Below are positions 1 through 7,662 of a stretch of 8,117 nucleotides of DNA, piece after piece. Below the pieces are notes generated by a model. It saw nothing but the letters and a program-made list of their open reading frames with translations. It did no database searches and had not been told where the DNA came from. Each line of letters starts with the position of its first letter. Position 1 is the first letter of the stretch. Source of the DNA: Candidatus Methanophaga sp. GoMg3.2 (GTDB lineage Archaea > Halobacteriota > Syntropharchaeia > Alkanophagales > Methanospirareceae); contig QBUN01000320.1 of assembly GCA_013180565.1 (NCBI GenBank), positions 1 to 8,117 of the forward strand. Direction: 5' to 3'. Both the position numbers and the translations under genes were made by a program.

Positions 1-368
1 ATCTTCTCGAATTCCACACGCATTAGCTTAAAAAGCCTCTCCTTCTCTTCCACGGACCTACAAAAGTTCTCAATAGAAAAGGCATATATTGTGAGTTGCT
101 TTACTCCTGCCTCAAAACACCACTCAATCACCTGTTCAGTTATTTCTGCGCCATAGAGATAACCCTCTTCTGTTGAAACGCCTATCTTCTTCGCGTATCT
201 TCTATTCCCATCCATGATTATCGCTACATGCTCGGGCAGACTCCGCTCCCGTACTTCATCAGCCAGCAATTTCTCGTATTCTCCGTAAGCTCTATCCTGG
301 ATCCAGTTGCATACGCTCGCAGCTTTACGCAGTCTCGAGATCTTCACGCTATTCTTTCCTCTCTTCAT
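1..368 (-). CDS. uppS: Cis-prenyltransferase (di-/tritrans,polycis-polyprenyl diphosphate synthase), C-terminus cut by window edge
   Basis: This enzyme condenses isopentenyl diphosphate onto an allylic diphosphate (geranylgeranyl diphosphate in characterised archaeal members) to make the long polyprenyl lipid carrier for glycan transfer. Visible are 122 codons of about 250-270. The family signature HVAIIMDGNRRYA lies at residues 47-59, with the catalytic Asp at 53, Asn55 and Arg57. The second signature YAFSIENFCRS is at 95-105, with Arg104 and Glu108 matching the IPP-binding Arg77 and Glu81 of E. coli UppS. Odd point: the position of E. coli His43 (usually GHxxGA) is Tyr70 here (GYLYGA). An N-terminal extension of about 40 residues precedes the signature. 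The ATG follows a clear ribosome binding site (AGGGGAGAT) lying in the 10-nt gap after DP1, so the two genes are almost certainly co-transcribed. This gene's stop is outside the window. Confidence 0.93.
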   Translation of the reverse strand, partial: MKRGKNSVKISRLRKAASVCNWIQDRAYGEYEKLLADEVRERSLPEHVAIIMDGNRRYAKKIGVSTEEGYLYGAEITEQVIEWCFEAGVKQLTIYAFSIENFCRSVEEKERLFKLMRVEFEK

Positions 369-378
369 ATCTCCCCTT

Positions 379-1857
379 TTACGCCCCCACACTGTTTCCG
401 AAGTCCAGTATCTTTGTCTTCAGTTCAGAAAGCTCGACAAGAGTTGCACATCCTGCGGTAGGATTTATATCACGCTTTTTTTGATATGGCGTTTGCGATT
501 GCCATGTCCCCGAGTTTATAAGTAGCACGTTCCGGTATTTAGAAACGCCAACGGTATGGGTATGACCACAATGGAATATATCAGGAACCTGGTCAATTAC
601 ACCATAATCATGCCCGTTGGGAACAATAGAAATGTTTGTTCCATAGATTGGAGCAACATGCCGCCTTCTAAGCATTTCTACCATTACCTCTTCCGGCTTT
701 GAATAGCTCAGCCGGGATATGGAATTAACGAAATCATCATAGGATTGACCATGATATATCAGTACCAGCCTACCTCCAATCTGTATATAAGAGGGACTGC
801 TAACAAAGCAAGTATCGTCAGGGAAGAGCTTCTTGAGGTCTTCGGGTAATGGTGGCTGTGGCTCGGCACTCCTAACAGCATCATGGTTCCCAGGAGCTAT
901 AATCACATGTATATGCCGGGGTAGATCATGAAAATATCCCGCTGCCACTTTATATTGCTCTTTAACATCGGTAATAGACAAATCCTCGTCCTGACCGGGA
1001 TACACACCTATGCCATCTACAATATCGCCAGCAACAACCAGATAGGCGATATTGATACTTTCTGACTGCTCTTTTAGCCACTGCGCGAAACTGTCCCAGA
1101 CATCATCCAGAAATGTGGTACTTCCTACATGCAGATCAGAGATAAATACCGCATGCACAGGCTCTGGCTTTGCCATTTCGGACAGTGGCAGAGATAATTG
1201 CGATTTTGTTGAATGGATAGGCACATCAGGATAAACTATCCGATTGGCAATTAAATACTGCCCTTCATATAAAGAACCCGTAACGCCGATAACCTCATCA
1301 GGTATAACCTCCTCTTGATGTGTCAGGATTACCGACATATTACCTGAAGGGTCTTCTAAGTCCACACGGGTATTTCCCTTCGCCGTTTTGTTTATAGAAG
1401 AGACCATCCCCACTATAGATACCTCTTCCTTTACGCGCCGATTTTTTATATACCGTATCTGCCCGCAGCTTATCCGCCTTTTTATTAGCTTGCTTAATCG
1501 CTCGTATCTGTTGACGAAATGCGGTAAGAAATCTTTGTGGTCTATGCCGTTGCCCTGATCAAGGAACGTTTTTATTATTGTTGGTGCTTTTGGATGCATC
1601 CGTAGTTGGGACTCTTCCTCGCCCACATTTATTTTTTCGATAGACGCGACTATCTGCTGTGGCGAAATAACAAAAATCGCGGGGTCTAACGAATTGGTCA
1701 CGCTTTCGGCGATCTCATTTATCCCGAAGCTTTTGCATTTATAATTAGTGAGTATTTCAATTGCCTCTGGCTGGACCTGCAGCCCCAAATCGGCAAACGT
1801 CTTTACTATTTCTATTTCCCTCTGCCGCCCATCTCTATCTGAGAACATTTCGCTCAT
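379..1857 (-). CDS. polB: DNA polymerase II (PolD) small subunit DP1
   Basis: DP1 is the exonuclease/processivity subunit of the archaeal D-family replicative polymerase and pairs with the large catalytic subunit DP2, which is not in this window. The 492-residue protein has a helical N-terminal region (about 1-85), a linker, an OB-fold (about 143-210) and a calcineurin-like phosphoesterase domain (about 235-490). All metal-binding motifs of the Mre11-like nuclease are present: DLH 241-243, GD 277-278, GNHD 323-326, His369 and GHTH 431-434, so the 3'-5' proofreading site looks intact. The late conserved block SGTWQSQ (449-455) and INPT is also typical. The length is on the short side of the family (Pyrococcus DP1 is above 600 residues, from memory) and lies within what I would expect for methanogen-type proteins. 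A stop codon directly precedes the ATG, so this is the longest possible start; Met4 is an alternative. No Shine-Dalgarno is seen. The symbol polB is the common label for this subunit and is not the B-family polymerase. Confidence 0.95.
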   Translation of the reverse strand: MSEMFSDRDGRQREIEIVKTFADLGLQVQPEAIEILTNYKCKSFGINEIAESVTNSLDPAIFVISPQQIVASIEKINVGEEESQLRMHPKAPTIIKTFLDQGNGIDHKDFLPHFVNRYERLSKLIKRRISCGQIRYIKNRRVKEEVSIVGMVSSINKTAKGNTRVDLEDPSGNMSVILTHQEEVIPDEVIGVTGSLYEGQYLIANRIVYPDVPIHSTKSQLSLPLSEMAKPEPVHAVFISDLHVGSTTFLDDVWDSFAQWLKEQSESINIAYLVVAGDIVDGIGVYPGQDEDLSITDVKEQYKVAAGYFHDLPRHIHVIIAPGNHDAVRSAEPQPPLPEDLKKLFPDDTCFVSSPSYIQIGGRLVLIYHGQSYDDFVNSISRLSYSKPEEVMVEMLRRRHVAPIYGTNISIVPNGHDYGVIDQVPDIFHCGHTHTVGVSKYRNVLLINSGTWQSQTPYQKKRDINPTAGCATLVELSELKTKILDFGNSVGA

Positions 1858-1900
1858 TCATTCATTGTTTATGCACTTGGTAAGGCGTTCTTCATACAGC

Positions 1901-1915
1901 ATAGTTTATTTTTTT
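1901..1915 (-). promoter_or_regulatory. Possible TATA-like element for the DP1-uppS unit
   Basis: The 65-nt gap between thioredoxin and DP1 holds an A/T run reading AAAAATAAACTAT on the minus strand. An archaeal transcript would start roughly 25 nt downstream, near 1880, leaving a 5' leader of about 23 nt before the DP1 ATG. No Shine-Dalgarno is visible in that leader. Read-through from thioredoxin is equally possible, so this promoter is only a suggestion. Confidence 0.3.
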
Positions 1916-1922
1916 ACTTTAC

Positions 1923-2375
1923 TTACAACCATTCCTTAAGCTTTGCTTCTAAATATGGTTTTGGCAAAGCACCTTGTATAACATCCACCGGCTCGCCATT
2001 TTTAAAGATGAACATTGTAGGTATAGCCATAATAGCAAAATCCGTGGCTACTTTTGGATTCTCGTCCACGTTCAGTTTCCCAAACACGACTTTACCCGCG
2101 TATTGCTTCGCTAACTCTTCTATTACCGGTGCGATCGTTTTGCATGGGCCACACCAGGGCGCCCAGCAATCCACAACGATCAGTGAACTTTTTCTTACTG
2201 CATCCATAAATGTCTCGTCAGTTAACACAAGAGGATAATCAATAATCCCTTCTTTTTGCTCTTCCCCTTTGGCCTTTATCCTTTCTTCCATCTCACGCAT
2301 CTTTCTCTCCTTTATCTGCTCTATTTCCGCTTCTTCCGCGTTCACAATCCCCGAAAAATCCCTTTTCTCTTCCAT
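1923..2375 (-). CDS. trxA: Thioredoxin with charged N-terminal extension
   Basis: This is a dithiol-disulfide oxidoreductase of the cytoplasmic thioredoxin class. Counting from the upstream ATG at 2381, the canonical active site WCGPC is at residues 76-80, preceded by the DCWAPW strand, and the cis-proline loop is IPT at 120-122. The conserved FKNGEPV and the closing helix ending KEWL complete the fold. Residues 1-48 are not part of a normal thioredoxin (about 105 residues). They form a highly charged segment rich in Glu, Lys, Arg and Met (IEQIKERKMREMEER) that should form a single long helix. I chose the ATG at 2375 because the purine-rich GAAGGCGGT ends 6 nt before it, whereas it directly abuts the ATG at 2381; using 2381 adds two residues (MI). 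The next gene downstream is DP1, 65 nt away. The extension's role is unknown; helix-mediated targeting or oligomerisation is a guess. Confidence 0.93.
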   Translation of the reverse strand: MEEKRDFSGIVNAEEAEIEQIKERKMREMEERIKAKGEEQKEGIIDYPLVLTDETFMDAVRKSSLIVVDCWAPWCGPCKTIAPVIEELAKQYAGKVVFGKLNVDENPKVATDFAIMAIPTMFIFKNGEPVDVIQGALPKPYLEAKLKEWL

Positions 2376-2381
2376 AATCAT

Positions 2382-2390
2382 ACCGCCTTC
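2382..2390 (-). promoter_or_regulatory. Ribosome binding site deciding the thioredoxin start
   Basis: The sequence GAAGGCGGT on the minus strand resembles the archaeal Shine-Dalgarno GGAGGTGAT. It touches the ATG at 2381 but is 6 nt from the in-frame ATG at 2375, which is the better spacing. A T-rich stretch further upstream (CTTTTTAATC, near 2418-2427) could be the matching TATA box. Confidence 0.5.
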
Positions 2391-2418
2391 TCTGTATCTG
2401 TATGTATAAGTGATCTGA

Positions 2419-2634
2419 TTAAAAAGATTTAGATGGGAGTTTTGATACGATTTTGCATATAACGTAAGGAAGTTTTGTACCGTATTGTGGTTGCCACATA
2501 ACGGTCATCGCCATCGTCGTATGATAGGCATACCGCAGGGACCGTGCAATACGGCTTTTTTGTAGCCCCCTGTTTGCTATAGTAATCATTCTCCGCATGA
2601 TCTGCGAGGTCACACTACTCTTCGAAGAGGGCAT
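2419..2634 (-). CDS. Doubtful 71-residue basic ORF of unknown function
   Basis: This is the only open frame of any length in the 320-nt gap between thioredoxin and tes. I do not recognise it. The predicted product has many Arg, Lys, Ser and Met residues and not one Asp or Glu, a composition more typical of a spurious frame than of a folded protein. In its favour, a TATA-like TTTAAATA lies centred about 26 nt upstream of the ATG, the spacing for a leaderless archaeal gene. The next reading frame on the same strand looks more protein-like (it contains YDDGDDRYVATTIRY) but has an amber stop and no start codon, so a decayed gene is also possible. The stretch carries several hairpins and could instead be a non-coding RNA. 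Confidence 0.2.
   Translation of the reverse strand: MPSSKSSVTSQIMRRMITIANRGLQKSRIARSLRYAYHTTMAMTVMWQPQYGTKLPYVICKIVSKLPSKSF
2479..2505. other. Strong 27-nt hairpin in the thioredoxin-tes gap
   Basis: On the minus strand ACCGT pairs with ACGGT, then after a two-base mismatch TGTGG pairs with CCACA around a CAA loop, giving 10 paired positions out of 12. Nearby, CCGT and ACGG at 2542-2554 form a second stem followed on the plus strand by CTTTTTTG, and CCGTATTG (2480-2487) is an exact reverse complement of CAATACGG (2547-2554), so the two elements could also pair with each other. This could be a structured RNA or bidirectional termination signals. No known RNA family was recognised. Confidence 0.35.
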
Positions 2635-2654
2635 AGTTATGTTTATTCTTTTCC

Positions 2655-2670
2655 TATTTAAATAAATTTA
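2655..2670 (-). promoter_or_regulatory. TATA box, minus strand, start site predicted near 2634
   Basis: The minus strand reads TAAATTTATTTAAATA here, a good archaeal TATA box. Its centre (about 2660) is 26 nt from the ATG at 2634. It would drive whatever is transcribed from 2634 leftwards: the doubtful ORF, a structured RNA, or a long leader for thioredoxin. A perfect 12-bp palindrome, CTCTTCGAAGAG (2618-2629), sits just inside the predicted transcript. Confidence 0.45.
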
Positions 2671-2701
2671 AGTGTTTTGTATTATCGAAGTGCTGAATTT
2701 A

Positions 2702-4213
<1,512 letters not shown>

Positions 4214-4238
4214 TTCCAATATCTTATGGCGTGATGAC

Positions 4239-4252
4239 AATATATAATTAAC
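4239..4252 (-). promoter_or_regulatory. TATA box for tes
   Basis: The minus strand reads TTAATTATATATTG. A start site about 26 nt downstream (near 4219) would give a nearly leaderless message for the ATG at 4213. This element lies inside the longest possible reading frame from 4267, which is the main reason for rejecting that start. Confidence 0.5.
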
Positions 4253-4337
4253 TGAAATATAAAACATCGGGAGAAGCAGAAGAAGCTGAAATCAAAGAAA
4301 TTTTTGGCGCTTTGCTTTGAAAGGTAAAGAAGAAATT

Positions 4338-4401
4338 AAATCAGTGTAAATCCGCGTCCTAAACTAAATTAAGTATGTAGAGGTTATACTTTAGTATACA
4401 A
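4338..4401 (+). promoter_or_regulatory. Repeat-derived promoter region of gatA, near-copy of the rlmE upstream region
   Basis: This stretch has three parts: the interspersed repeat (AAATCAGTGTAAATCCGCG, 4338-4356), an A/T-rich spacer beginning TCCTAAACTAAATT, and a palindromic TATA element. The last contains the perfect 14-bp inverted repeat TATACTTTAGTATA at 4385-4398. Almost the same series occurs at 6945-7010 before rlmE. The TATA centre is only about 21 nt from the gatA ATG, shorter than the usual 26, and no Shine-Dalgarno is present, so the exact start site is uncertain. A palindrome over the TATA box would suit a repressor or a bidirectional TBP site; this is inferred. Confidence 0.5.
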
Positions 4402-4408
4402 CAAGAAG

Positions 4409-5845
4409 ATGAAGAAAGACCTGCCAACCGCAATAGAAGTCGTAGAAGGTATAAAAAATGGATCGCTATCGTGTGAGGACTTACTATCGAATATCTATGA
4501 GCGCATAGAAAGGAGCAAGCTAAATTGTTATATTACTCTAAACAAAGATGCTGCTCTTGAAAAAGCTGTAGAAGTGGATAAGCGGCGGAATGAAGGAGAG
4601 TATGGACAGAAGAAACTGCTTGGCGTGCCCATAGCCATCAAAGATAGCATCACTACAAAGGGTATTCAAACCACATGTGCATCATATATTCTTACCGGTT
4701 ATGTTCCACCCTACGATGCAAAGGTAATAGAAGCGTTAAAAGAGGAGGGGGCGATAATCATAGGTAAAACGAACATGGACGAGTTCTGTATGGGGACGTC
4801 CACAGAAACAAGTTATTACGGACCAACGAGAAACCCGCATGACCTCAGCAGGGTCCCGGGTGGCTCTTCGGGTGGTAGTGCAGCGGCAGTAGCGGCCGGT
4901 GAAGCCGTTATAGCGCTCGGTTCTGATACCGGTGGCTCCATCAGATGTCCTGCATCATTCTGCGGCATCGTGGGCCTGAAGCCCACTTATGGATTCGTAT
5001 CCAGGTACGGACTTATTGCATATGCCAATTCGCTGGAGCAGATAGGTCCAATGGCATCAACTGTGACCGATGCGGCATTGCTGTTAGAAGTTATTTCGGC
5101 GAAGGATGAGCGGGACAGCACACAGGTAAAGCTAGATAATAACGCATCTACGAATTACCGCTGCTCTTGGCTGAACGACGGAAGAAGCGACACGATAAGA
5201 GGCATGAAGATTGGGGTACCAAAAGAGTTCATCGAGGGCGTTTCGCCGGAAGTTGGAAAAGCAGTGTGGGACTCAGTGCATAAATTCGAGGAGCTTGGTG
5301 CTACATACGAAGAGATAAGCATGCGGAACCTGAAATATGCACTTGCTTCTTATTACCTCCTTGCGATGTCCGAAGCGTCATCGAATCTCGCTCGGTTTGA
5401 TGGGCTCAGATACGGACTCCGATCCGGCAAGGACGAGGACTGGCACTCTACTTTCTCGCGTATACGAGCCGAAGGATTTGGCGAGGAAGTAAAACGGCGG
5501 ATAATTCTTGGCACTTATGCTCTCTCAGCAGGCTATTACGGTAAATACTATTTGAAGGCGTTGAAAGTGCGCACATTGATAAAAAACGAATTTGAAGATG
5601 CATTGAAAACGCATGATATACTAGCGATGCCAACGATGCCCTTTGTCGCTTTTGAGCTTGGCGAGAGGATAAAAGACCCGCTTTCGCTTTATCTCGCGGA
5701 TGTTAATACGGTTTCAGTCAATCTGGCGGGAGTTCCATCTATATCCATTCCCTGCGGGTCTTCCAATGAGCTGCCGATAGGCCTGCAGCTCGTGGGTAAG
5801 TATTTTGATGAGGATGTGATATTGAAAGCGGCTTTATCGGTTTAG
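4409..5845 (+). CDS. gatA: Asp-tRNA(Asn)/Glu-tRNA(Gln) amidotransferase subunit A
   Basis: GatA is the amidase subunit of GatCAB: it releases ammonia from glutamine (or asparagine) to amidate misacylated tRNA, and in archaea chiefly Asp-tRNA(Asn). The amidase signature is complete. Lys78 in PIAIKDS, cis-Ser153 in GGSSGGSAAA and nucleophile Ser177 in SDTGGSIRCPA form the Lys-Ser-Ser triad with the family's exact 24-residue Ser-Ser spacing. GLKPTYGFVSRYGLIAYANSLEQIGP (read in two parts from 189 to 214) follows as in all GatA. The C-terminal block PIGLQLVGKYFDED is present, but the protein stops at LKAALSV, so the usual last helix (roughly 15-20 residues, typically AYAFEQ...) is missing. A repeat begins 15 nt after the stop. 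Neither gatB nor gatC adjoins. No Shine-Dalgarno precedes the ATG. Confidence 0.95.
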   Translation: MKKDLPTAIEVVEGIKNGSLSCEDLLSNIYERIERSKLNCYITLNKDAALEKAVEVDKRRNEGEYGQKKLLGVPIAIKDSITTKGIQTTCASYILTGYVPPYDAKVIEALKEEGAIIIGKTNMDEFCMGTSTETSYYGPTRNPHDLSRVPGGSSGGSAAAVAAGEAVIALGSDTGGSIRCPASFCGIVGLKPTYGFVSRYGLIAYANSLEQIGPMASTVTDAALLLEVISAKDERDSTQVKLDNNASTNYRCSWLNDGRSDTIRGMKIGVPKEFIEGVSPEVGKAVWDSVHKFEELGATYEEISMRNLKYALASYYLLAMSEASSNLARFDGLRYGLRSGKDEDWHSTFSRIRAEGFGEEVKRRIILGTYALSAGYYGKYYLKALKVRTLIKNEFEDALKTHDILAMPTMPFVAFELGERIKDPLSLYLADVNTVSVNLAGVPSISIPCGSSNELPIGLQLVGKYFDEDVILKAALSV

Positions 5846-5859
5846 TTAGTTATTTTTAT

Positions 5860-5884
5860 AACCACAGGATTACACGGATTTTTA
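5860..5884 (+). repeat. Interspersed repeat, copy downstream of gatA
   Basis: It reads AACCACAGGATTACACGG followed by ATTTTTA. Over its first 22 bases it matches the copy at 7663-7694 at 20 positions. Its core is nearly the reverse complement of the copies before gatA and rlmE (GATTACACGGATTT versus AAATCCGTGTAAATC). It sits in the 68-nt gap between gatA and the next gene. The preceding TATTTTTATA (5851-5860) could be a TATA box for that gene or a T-rich terminator for gatA. Confidence 0.7.
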
Positions 5885-5913
5885 CTAACCGCAAACAAAA
5901 TAAATTAAACACG

Positions 5914-6903
5914 ATGAAAAAGATAACGGAGCTGAATGCAGTTATTATAACAAATGAAGCACTAAAAGAGACACTGGAGAACATAGGCTGGAAGACGTTC
6001 ATTTCTGAGATAAAACGCGGATTTGAACAAAGCGCTTTAGGGCAGGTAGTAGTGCCTGCGAAGGTGTATGTTGATACTGGTGTGTCAGATATGAGATGCA
6101 TGCCTGCGTATCTGCCACGATACAACCCCAAGTATTGCGGTGTTAAGATTATTTCAGTTGCACCTGCGAACAAAAAGCTTGGTTTGCCTACGGTACTGGG
6201 CGAATATCTACTCCGAGATGCCAAAACGCAGCAATTGGTAGCGATAATGCAGGCTGAGGAGATGACCGCATATAGAACCGGAGCTGCTACCGGTGTTGCT
6301 ACCGAAGCATTATCGAGGTCTGATTCCAAAACACTCGGTATAATCGGAACAGGAAAACAAGCTTATTATCAGGCTAAGGCAATATTGACTGTGAGAGATT
6401 CTATTGACAGAATAAAAGTGTTTAATAGATCAGAACAACGAGCGAGAGATTTTAGCGCGAAATATGAACCCGAATTTTGTGTTGATATAGCGGTTGTCAA
6501 TCTGGAAGACGCGGTGGATTCTGATATAGTTACAACGGTAACTCCTGCAACTGAGCCTTTTATTTACTCTGATCAGATAAAGCCGGGGATGCATCTTAAC
6601 GGTGTAGGTGCAGACTCGAAGACGAAGATCGAATTTGATCCGAAAGTGCTGAAAAATGCCAGGATATTCATTGATGACTTTTCGCAGTGCGTGCATTCGG
6701 GCGAGCTATACCGTGGATTGGAGAAGGGAATAGTTGCAAAAGGGGATTTGATTTCTCTGGGTGATGTATTGCTCGGTAAAGAAAAGGGTCGGACAAGCAA
6801 AGACGATATAACTTTCTTCAAGTCTACGGGCGTTGCATTCCAGGATTTGATTACTGCGATAATGGTTTTTGAAGGAATGCCAGACAAGAACAAAACAAAA
6901 TAG
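5914..6903 (+). CDS. Ornithine cyclodeaminase / alanine dehydrogenase family protein
   Basis: This NAD-dependent enzyme of the ornithine cyclodeaminase/mu-crystallin family either deaminates and cyclises ornithine to proline or interconverts alanine and pyruvate. The 329 residues match the family length. RCMPAYLP (61-68) and GVKII with Lys78 correspond to the substrate-binding Arg and Lys. The active-site helix TAYRTGAATG carries Arg121. The Rossmann loop is IIGTGKQA (143-150), and the catalytic Asp is in GVGADSKTK (Asp234), followed by E240 and the DD of the typical C-terminal FIDDFSQC. MPAYLP and the GLPT motif resemble the archaeal alanine dehydrogenase of Archaeoglobus more than bacterial cyclodeaminases, but substrate cannot be decided from this. 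No Shine-Dalgarno precedes the ATG, and the upstream region carries a repeat and A/T-rich DNA. It may share a transcript with gatA, 68 nt upstream. Confidence 0.9.
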   Translation: MKKITELNAVIITNEALKETLENIGWKTFISEIKRGFEQSALGQVVVPAKVYVDTGVSDMRCMPAYLPRYNPKYCGVKIISVAPANKKLGLPTVLGEYLLRDAKTQQLVAIMQAEEMTAYRTGAATGVATEALSRSDSKTLGIIGTGKQAYYQAKAILTVRDSIDRIKVFNRSEQRARDFSAKYEPEFCVDIAVVNLEDAVDSDIVTTVTPATEPFIYSDQIKPGMHLNGVGADSKTKIEFDPKVLKNARIFIDDFSQCVHSGELYRGLEKGIVAKGDLISLGDVLLGKEKGRTSKDDITFFKSTGVAFQDLITAIMVFEGMPDKNKTK

Positions 6904-6915
6904 AATAATGACATA

Positions 6916-6966
6916 GATTAACGCTGATTAACGCAGAAGAAATAAAATCCGTGTAAATCCGCGTCC
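6916..6966. repeat. Compound repeat with inverted halves between the cyclodeaminase-family gene and rlmE
   Basis: The left half (6916-6937) is a tandem 10-mer, GATTAACGCT then GATTAACGCA. The right half (6945-6966) reads AAATCCGTGTAAATCCGCGT followed by CC and matches the copy at 4338 at 21 of 22 positions. The halves are inverted versions of one consensus (ATCNGYGTNAATCNGCGT), so the whole can fold into an imperfect hairpin in the RNA and might act as a terminator for the upstream gene. Confidence 0.65.
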
Positions 6967-7010
6967 TAAATTAAATTTATTTATGGGTAGAAGTTATACT
7001 TTCTATACAA
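6967..7010 (+). promoter_or_regulatory. rlmE promoter with TATA box in a palindrome
   Basis: TTATACTT at 6994-7001 is centred 26 nt before the rlmE ATG, as expected for a leaderless archaeal message, and no Shine-Dalgarno is visible before the ATG. The TATA element lies in the inverted repeat TATA-CTTTC-TATA (6995-7007). Together with the flanking repeat it copies the gatA upstream region, differing mainly by small insertions and a few substitutions. Confidence 0.6.
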
Positions 7011-7023
7011 TAAATCAGAACCG

Positions 7024-7653
7024 ATGGTAAAGAGAGCAGACTTAAAAGGAGACCGTTTTTACAAAAGTGCGAAAGAGTTGGGTTACCGCTCTCGTTCCGC
7101 ATTTAAACTGTTGCAAATAAACACTAAGTTCGGGCTGATAAGAGCGGGAGATGTCGTACTTGATCTTGGTGCTGCACCCGGCGGCTGGACTCAAGTTGCA
7201 TACGGGTTAGTTGGCGATAGCGGGCTGGTATTAAGTGTTGATTTGCAGCCGATGGAAAACATAGCGGACATAGTGATATTGAAAAGCGACATAACAAAGG
7301 AGCAGGAGACATTAACGGCTATCAAAGCTGTGTTGAAACGAAAAGGGCACGAGTTAGTGGATGCTGTGATCTCGGACCTATCACCGCAATTGAGTGGAAC
7401 TAAAGATTACGACCAGTTTCGCTCCTCTGAACTGAGCACTTCCGCGTTGAATATCGCTTCTGCAGTACTAAAAGATAATGGCAACTTCGTTACGAAGATA
7501 TTTCAAGGGGCTTACTATAACGAATTCTATAAGTCCGTGAAGGTGAAGTTTCGGTATGCCAGGGCACATTCGCCTGCTGCGTCTCGTAAGGGTAGTGCGG
7601 AGATGTATGTGATAGGGAAAGGTTTTTCTGTGCGGAAACAAAAAAAAGGGTAG
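7024..7653 (+). CDS. rlmE: 23S rRNA 2'-O-ribose uridine methyltransferase RlmE (FtsJ/RrmJ)
   Basis: RlmE methylates the 2'-OH of the uridine equivalent to E. coli U2552 in the A-loop of 23S rRNA using S-adenosylmethionine. The 209-residue protein is a complete FtsJ domain. The SAM-binding loop VLDLGAAPGGWTQVA is at 45-59, and the catalytic tetrad is Lys28 (RSAFKL), Asp118 (SDLSP), Lys158 (VTKIF) and Glu193 (SAEMYV). DLSPQLSGTKDYDQFRS and HSPAASRKGSAE are typical family blocks. The length equals the bacterial enzyme, and the C-terminal TRAM extension found in some archaeal homologues is absent. It ends in a basic tail encoded by an eight-A run followed by GGG. The start is fixed by the first Met and by the TATA box spacing. 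It converges with the FGE-like gene at the right edge. Confidence 0.96.
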   Translation: MVKRADLKGDRFYKSAKELGYRSRSAFKLLQINTKFGLIRAGDVVLDLGAAPGGWTQVAYGLVGDSGLVLSVDLQPMENIADIVILKSDITKEQETLTAIKAVLKRKGHELVDAVISDLSPQLSGTKDYDQFRSSELSTSALNIASAVLKDNGNFVTKIFQGAYYNEFYKSVKVKFRYARAHSPAASRKGSAEMYVIGKGFSVRKQKKG

Positions 7654-7662
7654 TAGTTTAGC

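Noticed and set aside
2419..2634. Amber (pyrrolysine) read-through in the more protein-like frame of this gap
   Set aside because: That frame has no start codon between the amber codon and the preceding in-frame stop, and no pyrrolysine-type gene is recognised there.
4214..4267. Longer start of tes at 4267
   Set aside because: The extra 18 codons contain the best TATA box and have no counterpart in MJ0619; no Shine-Dalgarno precedes 4267.
4268..4337. Possible small gene between tes and gatA
   Set aside because: The stretch is purine-rich and A/T-rich without an open frame or RNA fold of note; it appears to be spacer between divergent promoters.
5856..6329. 157-residue minus-strand ORF opposite the cyclodeaminase-family gene
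   Set aside because: It is an antisense shadow of a gene with complete motifs; it has no promoter or ribosome binding site that I can see.
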